A stretch of 64,000 nt of DNA from contig NZ_CANLRG010000010.1 in NCBI RefSeq assembly GCF_947493565.1, positions 1 to 64,000 on the forward strand, given 5' to 3'. The stretch comes from an uncultured Lutibacter sp. (GTDB lineage: Bacteria > Bacteroidota > Bacteroidia > Flavobacteriales > Flavobacteriaceae). This document shows positions 1 through 9,089 of this stretch, one piece after another. Below the pieces are notes generated by a model. It was not told the origin of the DNA and made no database searches. It worked only from the letters and a program-made list of their open reading frames with translations. Positions within the stretch are counted from its first letter, which is position 1; each line of letters begins with the position of its first letter. Position numbers and translations under genes: made by a program.

Positions 1-30
1 TAAAAAAATAGGAAGGTTTAAAGCCTTCCT
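1..30 (-). terminator. Intrinsic terminator of the susCD operon
   Basis: A 7-bp perfect stem (positions 10-16 and 24-30, AGGAAGG/CCTTCCT) with a 7-base loop is followed on the minus strand by a U-rich tract (the complement of 1-9). It lies 45 bases past the SusD stop, so it ends the minus-strand transcript. Confidence 0.75.
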
Positions 31-74
31 AAATTTAATTAACTCAATTTTAATTATCAAACAATTTTTGAAAT

Positions 75-1583
75 TTAGTTGTAACCTTCTGTTTGTTCTA
101 ATAAAGGATTTCTACCAATCATATCTACTGTAATAGGAAGTTTTAATAAATAACTTTTTGATGATGAAATATAATCGTTGTTATCATATACAAAGCTATC
201 TCCAGCTCTACGTAAATCCCACCATCTTTTACCTTCACCAATAAACTCTTTGTAACGCTCTTCTAAAATTGCATTAGCATTGTCGACTTTTGAACCATTT
301 ATATATCCGTGAGTAGCTGATACATAATTATCTCCATATGCTCTTGCTCTAATTTGGTTAATTTCACCCGAAGGATCTTCTCCTAAATGATTTTTTGCTT
401 CAGCTAATAATAATAGTACATCTGCATATCTATAAATAGGTGTATCACTTTCAAAAATTCTTCCACCTGTTCCATCTTCATCACCTAAAAATTTATTAAA
501 TATAGCTCCAAAGTAATTTGCAGCATCATAATTTGGATATCCTGCACCATCATTATCATTTGAATATAGGTAAATAAAATTGGTTGCTTTACGACTGTCA
601 TCATTATCATCTAATAACACCAACGTTTTTTCTGATGGACCGTATCTATTAGCACCACCTACAGTTGCTCCATTCATTGAATTTCCTTTATCATCAAAGT
701 TTGGATAAATTTCAGTTGATCTACCAACCATATTATTAAAAAAGTTAGTAGCTTCGTTTTCTTTATATTGAATAGCAAAGATGAATTCATTATTATTTTC
801 ATTTCCACTACCCCATAAGTTTTCGTAACTGCTTTCTAAAGTAATACCCATAGAAGCAATTTGTTGAAGTGCAGTTTTTGCAGCTGTAAAATCTGCATTA
901 CCACCTCCTAGTACATTTCCAGACCAGATATAAACATCTCCTTTTAATGCTAAGGTTGCTGCTTTAGACCAATATACTCTGCTTCCTAACCAAAAACTAT
1001 TGTCTGATCCGAAAAGCCTTAAAGACTCTTCTATATCAGATTTTATAAGAGTCATAACTTCTGCTTCTGGAGATCTAGCTTTACCTAAGTTTGATGGATC
1101 TACAGTTGTTAAAGGTTCTAATACAATTGGTACATCTCCCCAAGTTTTTGTTAATGTGTAATAATAGAATGCTCTAAGTCCATAAGCTTGACCTAATAAA
1201 TGATTCTTTTCGCTTTCATTAACAAAATCTACTTTTGGCACGTTAATTATAAAATCGTTTAATCTGTGTAGTCTTGTATAAAACCCTCCCCAAGCTCCAA
1301 AAGGCGCTGTAGTTGCGTTAAAATTAGACTCAATAAAACTAACATTAGATGGAGACTCAAAAGTTACACCACCCCAAATATCACTTCTTAATTCTCCCAA
1401 CATCCATAACGCACTGTTACTCCCTCTTAAGGTACCATATAGACCGGTATGTCCTGCTTTTGCGCCCGTTTCTGTATTCCAAAAACCTGCGGCTGTTAAT
1501 TCACTAGGGCTAAATAATTCAAGTTCACTTTCACAAGAACTAAAAATAACCGTAGCTAATAGTATGTAAATATATTTTTTCAT
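75..1583 (-). CDS. SusD/RagB-family outer-membrane lipoprotein (NanU-like)
   Basis: Surface glycan-binding partner of the SusC receptor. The 502 residues begin with a lipoprotein signal peptide ending in FSSC, with the acylated cysteine at residue 17. The rest shows the SusD layout: an N-terminal helical part with TPR-like segments (around residues 120-150, LLGQAYGLRAFYYYTL), and the typical C-terminal blocks YRYADVLLLLAEA and ERYKEFIGEGKRWWDLRR. It lies 12 bases after susC on the same strand and ends at a hairpin terminator. The neighbouring sialic-acid genes and the shared operator upstream of susC suggest it binds sialylated glycans, like NanU of other Bacteroidetes. That ligand is inference; the family assignment is firm. 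Confidence 0.93.
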   Translation of the reverse strand: MKKYIYILLATVIFSSCESELELFSPSELTAAGFWNTETGAKAGHTGLYGTLRGSNSALWMLGELRSDIWGGVTFESPSNVSFIESNFNATTAPFGAWGGFYTRLHRLNDFIINVPKVDFVNESEKNHLLGQAYGLRAFYYYTLTKTWGDVPIVLEPLTTVDPSNLGKARSPEAEVMTLIKSDIEESLRLFGSDNSFWLGSRVYWSKAATLALKGDVYIWSGNVLGGGNADFTAAKTALQQIASMGITLESSYENLWGSGNENNNEFIFAIQYKENEATNFFNNMVGRSTEIYPNFDDKGNSMNGATVGGANRYGPSEKTLVLLDDNDDSRKATNFIYLYSNDNDGAGYPNYDAANYFGAIFNKFLGDEDGTGGRIFESDTPIYRYADVLLLLAEAKNHLGEDPSGEINQIRARAYGDNYVSATHGYINGSKVDNANAILEERYKEFIGEGKRWWDLRRAGDSFVYDNNDYISSSKSYLLKLPITVDMIGRNPLLEQTEGYN

Positions 1584-1594
1584 TTTATTTAATT

Positions 1595-4500
1595 TTAGAA
1601 TATTAAGTTAAGACCTAATGTTACTGTTCTAGGCATAGGGAATTCTCCATATTGAAAACCACCTACTTCAGGTGAATCACCTGAATAACTTTTAAAGTAA
1701 TGTAGATTACTTCCTGTTACATACACATTAAGTTTTTGCACAACATCATTAAAATATTTTGTTGGTACACTATAACTAAATGTAATTTCTCTAAGAGCTA
1801 AATAATCCCCTTTTTCCCAAAAACGACTACTTGCTGTTCCTCCTCTATAAATATTACTTTGTGCATCTACAAATATAAAACGTGGTAAATCTGTATCAGT
1901 ATTAGTAGGTGACCAAGAGTTTAATACTTCAATTGGTTGGTTTAAGTTACCTTGCGTTTGTGCCAAACCTTTTCCTCTAATATGATTATGAACCATATGA
2001 CCAGTAGCAAAATCTGTTTTAATGAATAAGTTAAAGTTTTTATAACTTACACTTGATGTTAAACCACCAATTAAAGTTGGTGTAGCTCTACCAATTATTT
2101 TTCTATCTAAACTATTAATTACATTATCACCATTTTGATCTACCCAAGCAACATCTCCTGGAAAACGTTGAGTTGGATTACGTAATAATTCATCTACTCT
2201 AGATGCGTGTGCATCAACAGCAGCTTGATCTGCATAAATATAATCTTGCTCGTATGCTACAATATAATCGTTTATACGTTTCCCTTCTTGTAACCCTCCA
2301 ACATATTCATTTTGTCCTGTTTTAGGGTTGTAAATTTCTGTACCACCTTGTCTGTTTAAATCAAAATCATTGTCAGGTAGTTTAATTGCGTAATTTTTGT
2401 TAGTAGAAAATGAAGCTCCTATATTCCAAGTGATTTCTTCTTTTCTAATTACATCGGCATTTACTTCCAATTCGAAACCTTTATTTCTTAGCGTTCCATT
2501 GTTTGTTAATATACCACTAAACCCTGTCCAGTATGGTAAGGTTAAATTTGCTAATTTCCCTTTAACATCTCTTGAATATACATCTGTAATAAAGTTAAGT
2601 CTGCCGTCTAAAAATGATATATCTAAACCAGCATTAAAAGTTGTTGAACTTTCCCAAACAAGGTTTAAAGTAGGTAATCCTGTATTTGCATAACCTGTTT
2701 GACCATTATAAACACCTTGCGATCCATAAGATCCAAAAACACCATAATTACTAAGTACATCTTGGTTTCCGTTAGAACCATAACTTAATCTTGGTTTTAA
2801 TTTAGAAACAAATTTGCTAATTGGTGAGTCTTGTATAAAGTCTTCGTTATGAGCATTCCACCCAACAGATAAACTTGGGAAAACTTCAAATTTTTCATTT
2901 CCAATTCTAGAAGTACCATCACGTCTAAAAGTTGCAGATAAAAGATATCTACTATCAAAATCATATAATAATCTACCAAAAGTAGATACCAGTGCATATT
3001 CTGTTTCAAAACTATATGCATCAGTTGGCTCCGCACCAGCGTTTAATGTTTCAATTAAATCTGTAGGTGAACCCTTTGTTGCAGCACTTGAATAAAATTT
3101 ATTTTCTTTAAAATACTCTGCACCAACCAAGGCATTAAAACTATGATTTCCAATAGACTTAGTGTAATTTAATGTCCCTGTTAATTGAGTTACTAAATCT
3201 CTTCTTAAGCTAGTTGAAGCATTTCGTGATGTGTTTAATGGGTTTGTACTTGCCCCAGTAGTATATGCTCTATTAAAACTCTCGTTATGGTTGTTAATAG
3301 TAGTATGACTACCTTGCACAGATGCTTTTAAGTTTTCTAAAATATCCCAATCAAGACTAACTGTAGCAGCTAAACGTTGTTCTAAATTTTTTCTAATAAA
3401 CTTATCTTGATAGTATAATGGGTTTCCAAAACCTTGATTTGTTCCTGGACTTAAAATATCAGATAATGTACCGTCTAGATTATTATCATACGTTCTAGAA
3501 GTTGGTGCTTGCCCTTGAAATCTTCTAAACACAGTATCATCTCCTCCAAGTGGACTTAAACTTAAATTAGAGTGAGAATATAAAACACTAGAGTTAACTT
3601 ATACATTCTTTACAACCTCATAAGATCCAGTAAATTTACCTGAATATCTTTTAAATCCAGAACCTAGAATTAATCCGTCGTTATCTAATATACCTAAACC
3701 AAGGTAATAAGTACCTTTTTCATTACCGCCATCAAAAGATAAATAATGATCTTTAGATGCACTGTCTTGGTAAATATTTTTACTTACATCGTTATCTAAG
3801 TATAAAATTTCTTTGCCTGGGTTTAGCGGGTCAGCTACAGTTTTCCAACCTGGCTGATTTAATAAATATTGATTATCAGCAGTTAAAAACTGAGTTGTAA
3901 ATGCTGAAGTTGTTGTGTTATTTCCAGTTGAAAAAGCAGTTGCTCCATTATTTAAAAACCCTGAATCAAAATTTGTTCTTCCAGTTACTTCAGTATAATT
4001 AGCTACAGCTTGTCTGTTGTAAGTAATAAAGTCCGCTGCACCTAAATATTCCATATCAGCCCTTTCGTGGTTTACACTATACTTATATTTATAAGAAATA
4101 GAAGATCTACCTACTTTACCTGTTTTTGTTGTTACTAAAATAACACCATTTGCAGATCTAGCTCCATAAATAGCAGTTGCCGCAGCATCTTTTAATACTT
4201 CAATAGATTCAATATCATCAGCATTTAAAGCGTAAAACGATCCTGGAACACCATCAATTAAAATTAAAGGAGAACCTCCTCCACCAAATGTTGTTCCTCC
4301 ACGTAAAATAATAGAAGGTGTAGAACCTGGTTGACCAGTATTGTTGGTAACTCGTAAACCAGCAACTTGCCCTTGTAAAGCTGTTGCCGCGTTTGACCGT
4401 GTCGAAGTCTCTAACACTTGTGTGTCAAGCTTTGAAATAGAAGTTGTTAGTGTGGTTCTAGCTTGTGAACCATATCCAGTTACAATTACCTCGTCTAACA

Positions 4501-4806
4501 CGTTAGAATCTTCGCTCAATGTAACATTAATTAATGTTGCATTAGCTACTTTAATTTCTTGTGTTTTATATCCTACGAAACTAAAAACAAGAACATCTCC
4601 TGTTTTAACATTTATAGAATAGTTTCCGTCAAAATCACTATTAACACCTGTCACTGTACCTTTAATTAGGACACTTGCTCCAGGCAGCGGTTGATTGCTG
4701 CTATCTGTGATTGTTCCACTTATGACCTTCTCTTGTCCTGTTGCGGATAAGCCATAGATCATAAAAACAAGCATTATAACATACTTTTAAATAATTTGTA
4801 CTTCAT
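1595..4806 (-). pseudogene. SusC/RagA TonB-dependent receptor (NanO-like), interrupted by a stop codon
   Basis: Outer-membrane TonB-dependent glycan importer. The reading frame from 4774 gives a carboxypeptidase-regulatory-like domain (GTITDSSNQPLPGASVLIKG), the SusC signature around NVLDEVIVTGYG, and the plug (LRGGTTFGGGGSPLILIDGV). It stops at TAA, 3599-3601. The same frame then continues without interruption as VNSSVLYSHSNLSLSPLGG into the beta-barrel down to 1595. The two halves, 391 and about 667 residues, are therefore one gene of about 1,060 residues broken by a single nonsense codon. A second defect is likely at the start: ATG at 4806 opens MKYKLFKSML, which hits TAA at 4774-4776, and the signal-peptide body MLVFMIYGLSATGQ is in another frame. 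One missing base would join them. Alternatives are a sequencing error or stop readthrough. The promoter and operators upstream look intact. Confidence 0.85.
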
Positions 4807-4820
4807 AGTTAAGTTAGTTT

Positions 4821-4833
4821 TATGTATTACATA
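4821..4833. promoter_or_regulatory. Nan operator 1 (susC start-site copy)
   Basis: TATGTATTACATA, a 5-3-5 palindrome. It begins four bases after the minus-strand -7 element of susC, so a bound protein would cover the transcription start. It is one of five near-identical copies in the locus. Assignment to the GntR protein encoded nearby is inference. Confidence 0.75.
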
Positions 4834-4836
4834 AGG

Positions 4837-4868
4837 CAATATTATAATAAAATATTTAAATTTCCAAA
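4837..4868 (-). promoter_or_regulatory. Bacteroidetes-type promoter of susCD
   Basis: Read on the minus strand: TTTG (4865-4868), 20 bases, then TAATATTG (4837-4844), one mismatch from the Bacteroidetes -7 consensus TAnnTTTG. The start site should fall near 4830, inside operator 1. Confidence 0.65.
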
Positions 4869-4880
4869 GAAAAAAATGCA

Positions 4881-4893
4881 TATGTATAACATA
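4881..4893. promoter_or_regulatory. Nan operator 2 (upstream of susC promoter)
   Basis: TATGTATAACATA. It lies just upstream of the susC -33 element, 60 bp centre-to-centre from operator 1. Two sites flanking one promoter would suit cooperative repression or looping. Confidence 0.65.
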
Positions 4894-4978
4894 ATAAAAT
4901 TATTAGATTGTTTTTATAATGGTTTTAGTATAGATTATAAAATACTGTATATTATAGTTTATAAAGTTTTTGATATAT

Positions 4979-5009
4979 TTTGTCAATAAATTTAAAATGC
5001 ATAATATTG
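4979..5009 (+). promoter_or_regulatory. Bacteroidetes-type promoter of nanA
   Basis: TTTG (4979-4982), 19 bases, TAATATTG (5002-5009). The -7 sequence is identical to that of the divergent susC promoter. The start site should lie inside operator 3. Confidence 0.65.
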
Positions 5010-5011
5010 CA

Positions 5012-5024
5012 TATGTAATACATA
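5012..5024. promoter_or_regulatory. Nan operator 3 (nanA)
   Basis: TATGTAATACATA, a perfect match to the 5-3-5 pattern TATGTnnnACATA. It is placed with the same three-base gap after the -7 element as at susC and at the epimerase gene. Confidence 0.75.
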
Positions 5025-5039
5025 ATACTTTTTTATTAT

Positions 5040-5945
5040 ATGGAAGTGAATAATTTAATAGCAGCTACATATGCACCTATGCATATTGATGGTTCCTTGA
5101 ATGTTAATATTATTAAATCTTATAGCGAATTTTTGATAAAAAATAAAGTTGAAGGAGTTTTTATGAATGGCTCCACTGGAGATTTTGTTTCATTAACTAC
5201 AGAGGAGCGGAAACAAATTACACTAGCATGGTCAAAAACTAAATCCTCAAATTTATATTTAATAGATCACGTAGGAGATCCTAGTTTAAAAGTAGCTAAG
5301 GATTTAGCTGCACATGCTTCTAACAAAGTTGATGCTATAGCAGTACTAGCACCATTTTACTTTAAGTTAAATAGTGTACAAAAGTTAGTAGAATATTGTA
5401 AAGAAGTAGCAGCAAGTGCTCCAAATTTACCTTTTTATTATTATCATATACCATTATTGAGCGGTGCTAATTTAAATATGTTAGAATTTTTAAAATTAGC
5501 TTCTAATCAAATTCCAAATTTAAAAGGTATTAAGTTTACAAATAACAACTTAATTGATTATTTACAGTGTAAAAATTTCCAAGGTGGTAAATACAATATT
5601 TTATTTGGATTTGATGAAATTTTTATTTCAAGCTTATCGTTAGGTGCTACAGGATGGGTTGGAAGTACTTACAATCATATAGCTCCAATTTATTATAAGA
5701 TTAAAGAGCTGTTTGAATTTGGAAAAATCGCAGAAGCTTCAGAACTGCAATCTAAAGCTATTCGGTTTGTTCAAATACTAGATGAAAAAGGAGGTTTTAA
5801 TGGAGTTGGAAAGGGGTTTATGAAAACTTTAGGGATTGATTGTGGTCCAAGTAGGTTTCCACACAGTACTCCAACTAAAAAAGTTTATGAAGAAATTAAG
5901 TATGAACTTGATCAATTAGGAATATTGGATTATTTAAGTAAATAA
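5040..5945 (+). CDS. nanA: N-acetylneuraminate lyase
   Basis: Cytoplasmic class I aldolase that splits N-acetylneuraminate into N-acetylmannosamine and pyruvate. At 301 residues it has the normal DHDPS/NAL family length. The carboxylate-binding GSTG loop is at residues 44-47. The catalytic tyrosine is Y135 in YYYHIP, and the Schiff-base lysine is K165 in KGIKFT, at the same position as in E. coli NanA. The YYHIP context and the sialidase, epimerase and acetylesterase genes downstream favour sialate lyase over dihydrodipicolinate synthase. It is transcribed divergently from susC, has its own promoter with an operator on the start site, and is followed by a strong hairpin terminator, so it forms a single-gene unit. 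Confidence 0.9.
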   Translation: MEVNNLIAATYAPMHIDGSLNVNIIKSYSEFLIKNKVEGVFMNGSTGDFVSLTTEERKQITLAWSKTKSSNLYLIDHVGDPSLKVAKDLAAHASNKVDAIAVLAPFYFKLNSVQKLVEYCKEVAASAPNLPFYYYHIPLLSGANLNMLEFLKLASNQIPNLKGIKFTNNNLIDYLQCKNFQGGKYNILFGFDEIFISSLSLGATGWVGSTYNHIAPIYYKIKELFEFGKIAEASELQSKAIRFVQILDEKGGFNGVGKGFMKTLGIDCGPSRFPHSTPTKKVYEEIKYELDQLGILDYLSK

Positions 5946-5970
5946 CGTTTTAAATTTTCAAGTTAATTTT

Positions 5971-6026
5971 AAAAAACGAGAGGTCTATTTGGTGTTGGAT
6001 GCAACTAAATAAACCTCTCGTTTTTA
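5971..6026 (+). terminator. Terminator after nanA
   Basis: A long stem formed by ACGAGAGGT (from 5976) and ACCTCTCGT (up to about 6021), with extra pairing towards the loop, followed by a T run. The A run on the 5' side means it could also stop transcription from the other direction. Confidence 0.75.
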
Positions 6027-6204
6027 TTGAAAATTCTTAGTTTAAATACATTTTAAAAATCTTCAAAAAATAAATTAATTTTTAAATTGATTAACGTATA
6101 ATATTAGTAAAAGTGTTATAGTGTATTTTGTTATGGCTTCATTAATTATTTATAATAGTTAACTGCAAATAATATCAATTTCAAAATAAAAGAAAATATA
6201 ACAG

Positions 6205-6927
6205 TTAAGATTTAAAGGTGGCGTTTAAAACCCTATCAAAATGAGGTTCTAAATGTTGTCTCATACCTTTTCTAAACCCTTTTAAATTGTCTTCTTTTAA
6301 ATAATTTAGAAGCTCCCTATGAGTAACAAATTTTTTAGAGTATTTATAACTATCATAGTTTTTTAATTTGTGCTCATGAAAATACTGAAATACAGGTAGT
6401 AGTAAATTTTGAAATCTTTGTAATGTGTTATTTCCAGACATTTCATATAGTTTTCCATGGAAAGCAATTTCGGCATCTAAACTAAATATTGCGGTATCAG
6501 TATTGTCTTTTTCCATTTGTGTAACAATAGCATCTAGTTCAATCAAATCCTCTTCGGTTTTTCTTTCAAATAATAATTCAATCATTCCCATTTCTAGAAT
6601 TAAACGAAGTTCAAATATGTCTTTTAACATTTCTGCTCCAAGTAAATTTGAATCTAGTGCTTTTTCAATATTTAAAATTATGTCAGGTTCTGTCAAAACC
6701 ATGCCTTTATGTTTTTTAGACTCAATAATACCAATGGTTCTAAGCCTTAAAAGTGCCTCTCTTACCACTGTTCTACTTACTCCTAAAGCTTCGGCAAATT
6801 CCAATTCTTTTGGAATAGAATCACCTATTTTCAGTTTATTTTCTTTAAAAAAATCTATTAGGCGTATTTCAACTTTATCAACTAATGATAAATTTTTTAA
6901 GGGTTCTAATTTTGTTAAATATTTCAT
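6205..6927 (-). CDS. GntR-family (FadR subfamily) regulator of the sialic-acid locus
   Basis: DNA-binding transcription factor. Starting at ATG 6925-6927 it has 240 residues, and a further 15 residues upstream depend on a TTG start and look non-coding. The winged helix-turn-helix occupies about residues 15-80 (KELEFAEALGVSRTVVREAL). A helical FCD ligand-binding domain follows, with metal-site type histidines in DAEIAFHGKLY and THRELLNYL. It sits between nanA and the epimerase operon, transcribed towards nanA's end. The minus-strand box TATATTTG (complement of 7021-7028) may be its promoter, which would put operator 4 upstream of it and allow autoregulation. The likely effector is a sialic-acid catabolite; that is inferred from context. 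Confidence 0.85.
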   Translation of the reverse strand: MKYLTKLEPLKNLSLVDKVEIRLIDFFKENKLKIGDSIPKELEFAEALGVSRTVVREALLRLRTIGIIESKKHKGMVLTEPDIILNIEKALDSNLLGAEMLKDIFELRLILEMGMIELLFERKTEEDLIELDAIVTQMEKDNTDTAIFSLDAEIAFHGKLYEMSGNNTLQRFQNLLLPVFQYFHEHKLKNYDSYKYSKKFVTHRELLNYLKEDNLKGFRKGMRQHLEPHFDRVLNATFKS

Positions 6928-7017
6928 TAAATATAAATTGGTGAGTATGAATTTGTTTGAATTCAAAAGCAACAGCTAATGTAATAACAAAAATTCAAAA
7001 ATAATAATTTTAGTTTC

Positions 7018-7048
7018 TTTCAAATATATATAAAAAAAACTATATTTG
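7018..7048 (+). promoter_or_regulatory. Promoter of the nanE-sialidase operon
   Basis: TTTC (7018-7021), 19 bases, then a perfect -7 element TATATTTG (7041-7048). It precedes the epimerase start at 7070 and is overlapped by operator 4 at the start site. The opposite strand carries TATATTTG at 7021-7028, possibly for the divergent regulator. Confidence 0.7.
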
Positions 7049-7051
7049 TAT

Positions 7052-7064
7052 TATGTTATACATA
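7052..7064. promoter_or_regulatory. Nan operator 4 (epimerase operon)
   Basis: TATGTTATACATA, beginning four bases after the -7 element, as at susC and nanA. It lies between the regulator gene and the long catabolic operon. Confidence 0.75.
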
Positions 7065-7069
7065 AAAAA

Positions 7070-8245
7070 ATGAAAAAATATTCAAATTTATATAAAGATA
7101 CATTATTGAAAAATGTTATTCCTTTTTGGGAAAAAAACTCAATTGATACGGTTAATGGAGGTTATTTTACTTGTTTAGATGATGAAGGTAAAGTTTATGA
7201 TTCCGATAAATTTATGTGGCTTCAAGGAAGGCAAGCTTGGTTATTTTCTATGCTCTATAATAAAGTTGAAAAAAATAATAAATGGCTTGAAATAGCTAAA
7301 ATTGGTGTTGATTTTATATGTAAACATGGGATGGATAGTAATGGTAATTTTTATTTTTCAACTACTTGTGATGGTAAACCATTAGTGCAACCATACAACA
7401 TTTTTTCAGATTGTTTTGCCGCAATGGCTTTTAGTCAATATGCGATAGCTACAGGAGATGAGAAAATAAAAGAACTTGCAAAACAAACTTATAGAAACAT
7501 ATTAAAAAAGAAAAAAAATCCAAAAGGGGTATATGAAAAAACAACCAATGCAAGACCTTTAAAAAATTTTGCGTTACCTATGATCTTATCTAATTTAGTT
7601 TTAGAATTAGAAGATGTTTTAGAAAAAGAAGAAGTTGAAGACACAATAGATTTTAGTATTCGAGAGGTTATGGATGTTTTTAGAGATAAAAACTCTGGTT
7701 TAATCTATGAATTTGTTGGCTTAGATGGAACACATGAAGATAGTTTTAATGGGCGTCTTTTAAATCCAGGACATGGTATAGAAGCTATGTGGTTTATGAT
7801 AGATATTGGTGTTAGAAGGAATGATGATAATTTAATTAAAAAGGCTACAGATACAATTTTAAAAATTTTAGAATATAGTTGGGATACAAAGTATGGAGGA
7901 ATCTTTTATTTTATGGATGCCTATGGCAAACCTCCACAACAATTAGAATGGGATCAAAAATTATGGTGGGTTCATTTAGAAACATTAGTGGCGCTTAGTA
8001 AAGCTTATGAACATACTAGAAGAGAAGAATTAATAACTTGGTATGAAAAAGTACATGATTATACTTGGTCACATTTTTCTGATTCAAAAAATGGAGAATG
8101 GTTTGGATATTTAAATAGACAAGGAGAAGTTTTATTAAATTTAAAAGGAGGTAAATGGAAAGGATGTTTTCATGTTCCTAGAGCTATGTTTCAATGTTGG
8201 AAATCATTTGAAAAAATTGAAACATCAATTAAAACAAATAAATAG
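7070..8245 (+). CDS. nanE: N-acylglucosamine 2-epimerase (AGE family), ManNAc to GlcNAc
   Basis: Cytoplasmic epimerase that should convert ManNAc from the lyase into GlcNAc. Starting at ATG 7070 it has 391 residues, close to the usual 390-420. A TTG eight codons upstream falls inside the operator and is unlikely to be used. AGE (alpha/alpha)6-barrel blocks are visible: [15 protein letters not shown], the catalytic-histidine segment [10 protein letters not shown], and [13 protein letters not shown] near the C terminus. Bacteroidetes nan clusters use this AGE-type enzyme rather than the ManNAc-6-P pathway, so a GlcNAc kinase should exist elsewhere. It is the first gene of the operon. Other AGE substrates such as cellobiose are less likely in this context. 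Confidence 0.88.
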   Translation: MKKYSNLYKDTLLKNVIPFWEKNSIDTVNGGYFTCLDDEGKVYDSDKFMWLQGRQAWLFSMLYNKVEKNNKWLEIAKIGVDFICKHGMDSNGNFYFSTTCDGKPLVQPYNIFSDCFAAMAFSQYAIATGDEKIKELAKQTYRNILKKKKNPKGVYEKTTNARPLKNFALPMILSNLVLELEDVLEKEEVEDTIDFSIREVMDVFRDKNSGLIYEFVGLDGTHEDSFNGRLLNPGHGIEAMWFMIDIGVRRNDDNLIKKATDTILKILEYSWDTKYGGIFYFMDAYGKPPQQLEWDQKLWWVHLETLVALSKAYEHTRREELITWYEKVHDYTWSHFSDSKNGEWFGYLNRQGEVLLNLKGGKWKGCFHVPRAMFQCWKSFEKIETSIKTNK

Positions 8246-8309
8246 CAGTGTGATTTTACGCAGTATTTAAAAATTAATTTAGCTTTTAAAAAAACTAAAA
8301 CATTTAAAA

Positions 8310-9083
8310 ATGGAATCTAAAATTAGGCCATATATTTTAGCAGAAACAAATTGGAAATTTGTTAAAAATGAGAATTTTAAAGTTGCTGTTTTACCTTGGG
8401 GTGCTACAGAAGCTCATAATTATCATTTGCCATATGCTACAGATAATTTTCAAGCTACATATATTGCTGAAGAAGCAGCTAAAATTGTTTGGGAAAATAA
8501 TGAAAAAGTAATTGTTTTACCTACAATTCCTTTTGGTGTAAATACTGGACAAATGGATATTTCGTTATGTATAAATATGAACCCATCTACACAATATGCA
8601 ATTTTAAAAGATATTGTTCAAGTCTTAAATAATCAAAATATTGAAAAGTTGGTAATTGTAAATTCACATGGAGGAAACAACTTTAAACAAATTATTAGAG
8701 AACTAAGTTTAGAATTTCCAAAAGTATTTATATGCTCACTAAATTGGTGGCAAGTCGAAAATGCAAATAAATATTTTGAAACCCCAGGTGACCATGCAGG
8801 TGAATTAGAAACATCAGTAATGTTGCATATTAAACCAAACTTAACACTGCCTCTTGAACAAGCAGGAAACGGAAATGAAAAAAAGTTTAAAATTGTTGGA
8901 CTAAGAGAAGGGTGGGTGTCTGCTCAAAGACAATGGGGTAAAATAAGTAACGACACTGGAGTTGGAAACCCTCAAAAAGCAACTAAAGAGAAAGGAGCTA
9001 AATTTTTAAAAATTGTAACTCAAAAAGTAGCAAATTTTTTAGAAGAACTTTCAAAAACTGATTTAGATAAAATGTATGAATAA
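8310..9083 (+). CDS. Creatininase-family amidohydrolase of unknown substrate
   Basis: A 257-residue cytoplasmic protein with no signal peptide. Creatininase-superfamily metal ligands are present: PWGATEAHNYHLPYATD near residue 30, NSHGGN near 117, and GDHAGELETS near 155. Members hydrolyse amide bonds in small cyclic or formylated compounds, for example creatinine or pterin-related amides, with two metals. It lies between the epimerase and the sialidase, six bases before the latter, so it is co-expressed with sialic-acid catabolism. The substrate is not known. A role on an N-acyl sugar or a modified sialic acid is only a guess from location. Confidence 0.8.
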   Translation: MESKIRPYILAETNWKFVKNENFKVAVLPWGATEAHNYHLPYATDNFQATYIAEEAAKIVWENNEKVIVLPTIPFGVNTGQMDISLCINMNPSTQYAILKDIVQVLNNQNIEKLVIVNSHGGNNFKQIIRELSLEFPKVFICSLNWWQVENANKYFETPGDHAGELETSVMLHIKPNLTLPLEQAGNGNEKKFKIVGLREGWVSAQRQWGKISNDTGVGNPQKATKEKGAKFLKIVTQKVANFLEELSKTDLDKMYE

Positions 9084-9089
9084 TTTAAT

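Noticed and set aside
1595-4774. Two separate genes: a short receptor fragment and a barrel-only protein
   Set aside because: Both parts are in the same reading frame, the residues encoded between them read as normal SusC sequence, and only one TAA separates them. The GTG at 3532 is just an internal valine codon.
7046-7069. TTG start of the epimerase at 7046
   Set aside because: It lies in the -7 element and operator. ATG 7070 gives the expected N terminus and length.
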